Part shown: positions 23,512 to 26,188 of the stretch, in pieces | Layout of the letters: every line of letters begins with the position of its first letter | How positions within the stretch are numbered: the stretch's first letter is position 1 | Origin: JAZLIT01 sp045617525 | Lineage (GTDB): Bacteria; Bacillota; Bacilli; Bacillales_A; Planococcaceae | Length of the DNA: 26,188 nucleotides | Assembly: GCA_045617525.1 (NCBI GenBank) | Contig: JAZLIT010000255.1 | Location: 1-26,188, forward strand | Direction of reading: 5' to 3' | The notes under the pieces: model-generated | The model's input: the letters and a program-made list of their open reading frames with translations, nothing else | Told to the model about the DNA's origin: nothing | Database searches by the model: none | Translations under genes and position numbers: made by a program

Positions 23512-24762
23512 TTGAAACTCACAAAAGAAGAAAAATCATGGATAATGTACGATTGTGGTAATTCAGCCTATTCAATGGCTATTACGACTGCTTTATTTCC
23601 AATCGTATTTGGCATGTTCGACAATGTAAATAACAGTATGGATCTTGGCTATTTTAACTCACTTGCAAGTATTTTAATCGCAATACTCAGCCCAATTTTG
23701 GGGACATTTGCTGACTATAAAGATAAGAAAAAGCGCTACTTTATTTTCTTCGCGATTCTCGGCATCCTTGCCACACTTTCATTCACCTTTATTCCACCAT
23801 CAAGCGGACAATGGCAACTATTAATCGCTCTTTACGTCTTATCTGCAATTGGCTTTGCTGGTGCTAATATTTTCTATGATTCTTTCCTAGTGGATGTTAC
23901 AACAGATGAGAGAATGGATAAAGTTTCTACTAGCGGATTTGCATACGGCTATATTACGAGTGTTATCCCATTTGGAATTAGCCTTGTTATCATTGTTTTC
24001 ATGGGTATGGATCAAGCAATTGGCTATCAAATTGGCTTTATGATTACAGCACTTTGGTGGGGCTTATTTACGATTCCTATGCTACGTGATGTTAGACAGC
24101 GCTACTACGTTAAACCAGAACCAAATCCAATTTCAAAAAGCTTCAAACGTTTAGGCTCTACCTTTTCACAAATTAAAAACTATAAAGTCGTGTTTATTTT
24201 CTTAATCGCGTACTTCTTCTATATCGATGGTGTTGATACGATCATTAAAATGGTCGTGCCTTACGCTACAAGTGTTTTAGGTAGTGATACATTCAATACC
24301 TTCACCTTACTTGGGATTTTATTAGTCATTCAAATTATCGCTTTCCCGTGTGCCTTAATGTACGGTACATTGGCGAAGAAATATTCAGCAAGCAAGATGA
24401 TCGTCGTTGGTATTTTAACTTATATCATTGTGTGTATTGCAGCATTCTTCATCTCGGAAATGTGGCATATTTTTGTGCTTGGTGTTTTAATCGCTTCTGC
24501 ACAAGGCGGGATTCAAGCTTTAAGTAGATCGTATTATGGCAAAATTATTCCGAAAGATCGTTCAAATGAATTTTTCGGCTTCTATAATATATTTGGTAAA
24601 TTTGCCGCGATTATCGGGCCATTTGTGATGGCTTTAACAACGACACTAACTGGCGAACCACGATATAGTATTTTATCTATTATTCCATTATTCATTATTG
24701 GGCTAATCGTATTTTTATTAATACCCAAAGAAACTGGCTTAAAAACGAAAACAGTTGGGTGA
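23512..24762 (+). CDS. UMF1/Atg22-like major facilitator transporter
   Basis: 416 residues with about 12 membrane helices. The N-terminal EEKSWIMYDCGNSAYSMAI is the signature of the UMF1 family (Atg22-like, unknown major facilitator family 1). LGTFADYKDKKKRYF (about 63-77) is the conserved loop between helices 2 and 3, and QGGIQALSRSYYGKIIPK (about 324-341) is another hallmark. Yeast Atg22 exports amino acids from the vacuole; bacterial substrates are unknown. It starts with TTG 9-10 bases after AGGGGGG; the next ATG is at residue 12, inside the signature. The stop codon lies 4 bases before the next gene's ATG, so the two are likely coupled. Confidence 0.88.
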   Translation: MKLTKEEKSWIMYDCGNSAYSMAITTALFPIVFGMFDNVNNSMDLGYFNSLASILIAILSPILGTFADYKDKKKRYFIFFAILGILATLSFTFIPPSSGQWQLLIALYVLSAIGFAGANIFYDSFLVDVTTDERMDKVSTSGFAYGYITSVIPFGISLVIIVFMGMDQAIGYQIGFMITALWWGLFTIPMLRDVRQRYYVKPEPNPISKSFKRLGSTFSQIKNYKVVFIFLIAYFFYIDGVDTIIKMVVPYATSVLGSDTFNTFTLLGILLVIQIIAFPCALMYGTLAKKYSASKMIVVGILTYIIVCIAAFFISEMWHIFVLGVLIASAQGGIQALSRSYYGKIIPKDRSNEFFGFYNIFGKFAAIIGPFVMALTTTLTGEPRYSILSIIPLFIIGLIVFLLIPKETGLKTKTVG

Positions 24763-24766
24763 TCAC

Positions 24767-26044
24767 ATGAATTCAAAAGAAAACTATTTAATCGTACTTT
24801 CCTACGATGCATTTTCGCAAGACAATTGGGAACATGCTTGCAAGCAGCCCAATTTAGCAAAACTCATTGAAAATGGAGCTTCCACAACAAATTTAAAAAG
24901 TGTTTATCCAACATTAACTTATGTGATTCATAGCTCATACGTAACAGGGCTTTATCCCAAAAACCACGGGGTTCATCATAACAATCCTTTCCAACCTTTC
25001 GAGCCGGAGAAGGATCAAGCTTGGCACTGGTTCCGAAATGATATTCAAGGTGACACTATATACGAGGCTGCTCGAAGACATGGCTTAATAACAGCAGGGA
25101 TTTTATGGCCCGTTACAGGGAAAGCAAAGATTCATTACAACATCCCTGAAATACGTGCAATAAAAAATGAAAATCAGGCGTTGAAAATACTTAAAAATGG
25201 TAGCCCCTTGTTTAGCATTAGCATGGAGTTAAAATACGGCAAAGTTCGCAAAGGCATTACGCAACCCTACTTAGATGATTTCATCACAAAAGTAACGGTC
25301 GAAACGATTAAAAAGAAAAAGCCGAATTTAATGCTCGTTCATTTAATTGACTTGGACGATTCAAAACATTTATATGGCACCAAGGACCCTTATATCGAAA
25401 CCGTTATCGAACGCATGGATGGTCGCATTGGAGAAATTATTCAAGCAGTAGAAGATGCGGGCATCCTTAAGCAAACAACCTTTATAATTGTAGGCGATCA
25501 TAGTCAGCTCGACGTGCAATATATGGTGCATCTAAATCACCTCTTAAAAGAACATGGCCTTATTTACAAGGAAAATGGTGAGATGAAGTGGAAAGCTTAC
25601 TTGCAAAGTGCGGGTGGTGCAGCTTATTTACATGCGAAAGATAAAGCTTCTGAGCAGCAAGCAGTCGAACTCTTGAAACAAGCATTAGCGAATAATCAAT
25701 ATGGTATTGAGGCCATATATGACCGCACACAGTTAGATGAACTACACGCTAATCAAGACTTCAGCTATATGTTAGAGGCGAAAATAGGCTACGCATTTGA
25801 TGATGCTTACGACAAAGACATCATCGTTGATTTACAAGCACAAGGTAAAAAGTATGCAACACATGGCTATAATCCAAATAAGCCTGGTTACACAAGTAAT
25901 CTCATCGTATCTGGTCCAGAAATTATTAACGGATTAGAGCTTACCGATGTTGAAGTTATCGATATCGCGCCAACTATAGCGCGTATCTTGAACATAGAAT
26001 TTAACGCTTGCGATGGCCGCGAATTAAGTGAGATGTTTAAATAA
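24767..26044 (+). CDS. Type I phosphodiesterase/nucleotide pyrophosphatase family protein
   Basis: 425 residues of the alkaline-phosphatase superfamily. Metal ligand D14 lies in VLSYDAF; the nucleophile is probably T51 in YPTLTYVIHSSYVTGLYPKNHG (48 onward), the NPP-type active-site layout. Later ligands lie in LIDLDDSKHLYG, IIVGDHSQL and YATHGYNP. No signal peptide is evident, so it should be cytoplasmic. Such enzymes cleave phosphodiester or pyrophosphate bonds; the substrate is unknown. The ATG at 24767 follows GGGTGATC, complementary to the extended 3' end of 16S rRNA; a TTG at 24755 overlapping the transporter is less likely. A group II intron begins 6 bases after the stop, and no terminator is seen. 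Confidence 0.88.
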   Translation: MNSKENYLIVLSYDAFSQDNWEHACKQPNLAKLIENGASTTNLKSVYPTLTYVIHSSYVTGLYPKNHGVHHNNPFQPFEPEKDQAWHWFRNDIQGDTIYEAARRHGLITAGILWPVTGKAKIHYNIPEIRAIKNENQALKILKNGSPLFSISMELKYGKVRKGITQPYLDDFITKVTVETIKKKKPNLMLVHLIDLDDSKHLYGTKDPYIETVIERMDGRIGEIIQAVEDAGILKQTTFIIVGDHSQLDVQYMVHLNHLLKEHGLIYKENGEMKWKAYLQSAGGAAYLHAKDKASEQQAVELLKQALANNQYGIEAIYDRTQLDELHANQDFSYMLEAKIGYAFDDAYDKDIIVDLQAQGKKYATHGYNPNKPGYTSNLIVSGPEIINGLELTDVEVIDIAPTIARILNIEFNACDGRELSEMFK

Positions 26045-26050
26045 CACACA

Positions 26051-26121
26051 ATCGAGTAGGAGGGAGTGATTAACTCCCGACCTCTCACACCACCGTACAT
26101 ACGGATCCGTATACGGCGGTT
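26051..26121 (-). ncRNA. Group II intron domains V and VI
   Basis: Domain V (26089-26120, about 34 bases with flanks) folds as an 8-bp lower stem ACCGCCGT/ACGGTGGT, a 2-base bulge (GT), a 5-bp upper stem ATACG/CGTAT and a GATC tetraloop. Domain VI (26051-26087) has a GGGAGT/ACTCCC upper stem and a GAG-AGG/CCT-A-CTC base in which one A is unpaired. That A, complementary to base 26057, is 7 bases from the 3' end, the expected lariat branch point. Confidence 0.87.
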
Positions 26122-26124
26122 CAA

Positions 26125-26187
26125 TTAAGATGAATAACGCAAAGTTTCGTAACGAACTTGCAGACTTTTCAGCCCTTGGCTTTCCCA
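26125..26187 (-). CDS. ltrA: Group II intron reverse transcriptase/maturase, C-terminal end only
   Basis: Only the last 20 codons and the stop are present: WESQGLKSLQVRYETLRYSS. This is the usual ending of bacterial group II intron-encoded proteins, where a Trp-x-x-QGLKSL-x-x-RYE-x-L motif closes the endonuclease/maturase end. The stop codon lies 4 bases before domain V, as expected for an ORF in domain IV. The reading frame is open to the window edge. Too short to say which intron class it belongs to. Confidence 0.8.
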   Translation of the reverse strand, partial: WESQGLKSLQVRYETLRYSS

Positions 26188-26188
26188 A

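Larger units (their letters stand above)
26051..26188 (-). mobile_element. 3' end of a group II intron (continues beyond the window)
   Basis: On the minus strand, the window edge runs through the end of an intron reverse-transcriptase gene, then domain V and domain VI, finishing CTCGAT at 26051. Intron 3' ends typically finish in A-pyrimidine, as here. The 5' part and insertion-site upstream half lie past 26188. The element points opposite to the gene it abuts. Confidence 0.88.

Noticed and set aside
440..26044. A new defence, secretion or biosynthetic gene system
   Set aside because: All genes in the body of the window belong to known core or transporter families in a largely conserved Bacillales neighbourhood; nothing points to a novel multi-gene system.

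Overview
This window looks like a chromosomal segment from a low-GC, endospore-forming Firmicute of the Bacillales, most likely the Lysinibacillus/Solibacillus (Planococcaceae) side. That rests on the AT-rich base use, strong GGAGG ribosome binding sites, frequent TTG starts, spore genes (pdaA, a gamma-SASP-like gene), and gene order. The order ygxA-ygzB-perR-bcp-gsaB-ygaE ... ygaD-ygaC-(sspE position)-mutY-yfhP-yfhJ-yfhH-recX-yfhF matches, as I remember it, one Bacillus subtilis chromosomal neighbourhood. Genus level is inference; no database was searched.

Layout. Bases 1-395 hold no gene. They look like the leader and tandem promoters of an rRNA operon running leftwards out of the window. 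Next come ygxA (-), ygzB (+) and perR (-, with a near-consensus PerR box in front). A bcp peroxiredoxin gene and a D-2-hydroxyacid dehydrogenase gene (-) follow; they appear joined only because bcp has a 3'-end frameshift. Then come gsaB and ygaE (+). Bases 6610-12280 are a five-gene dipeptide/oligopeptide ABC importer operon on the minus strand, ordered D-F-A-B-C with its own promoter. It separates ygaE from ygaD compared with B. subtilis. Further minus-strand genes are the ABC exporter ygaD, the DUF402 phosphatase ygaC, an Asn/Gln-rich gene in the sspE position, and mutY. yfhP is on +, and recX-yfhH-yfhJ form a tight minus-strand operon.

From 19489 to 26044 everything is on the + strand: yfhF, pdaA (spore cortex), rlmCD (23S rRNA m5U methylation), a small SASP-like protein, yunC, and a coupled pair made of a UMF1-type major facilitator and a type I phosphodiesterase/pyrophosphatase-like enzyme. 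The last 138 bases are the 3' end of a group II intron on the minus strand, with the tail of its reverse transcriptase, domain V and domain VI. It begins 6 bases after the phosphodiesterase stop codon.

Functional themes are peroxide response (PerR, Bcp), tetrapyrrole supply (GsaB), peptide uptake, DNA repair (MutY, RecX), and sporulation/germination (PdaA, two candidate small spore proteins). I found no convincing new multi-gene system. The points most worth a second look are the bcp frameshift, the Asn/Gln-rich spore-protein candidate with a hairpin over its ribosome binding site, the terminator-like hairpin over the pdaA ribosome binding site, the repeated rRNA promoter module, and the intron junction.
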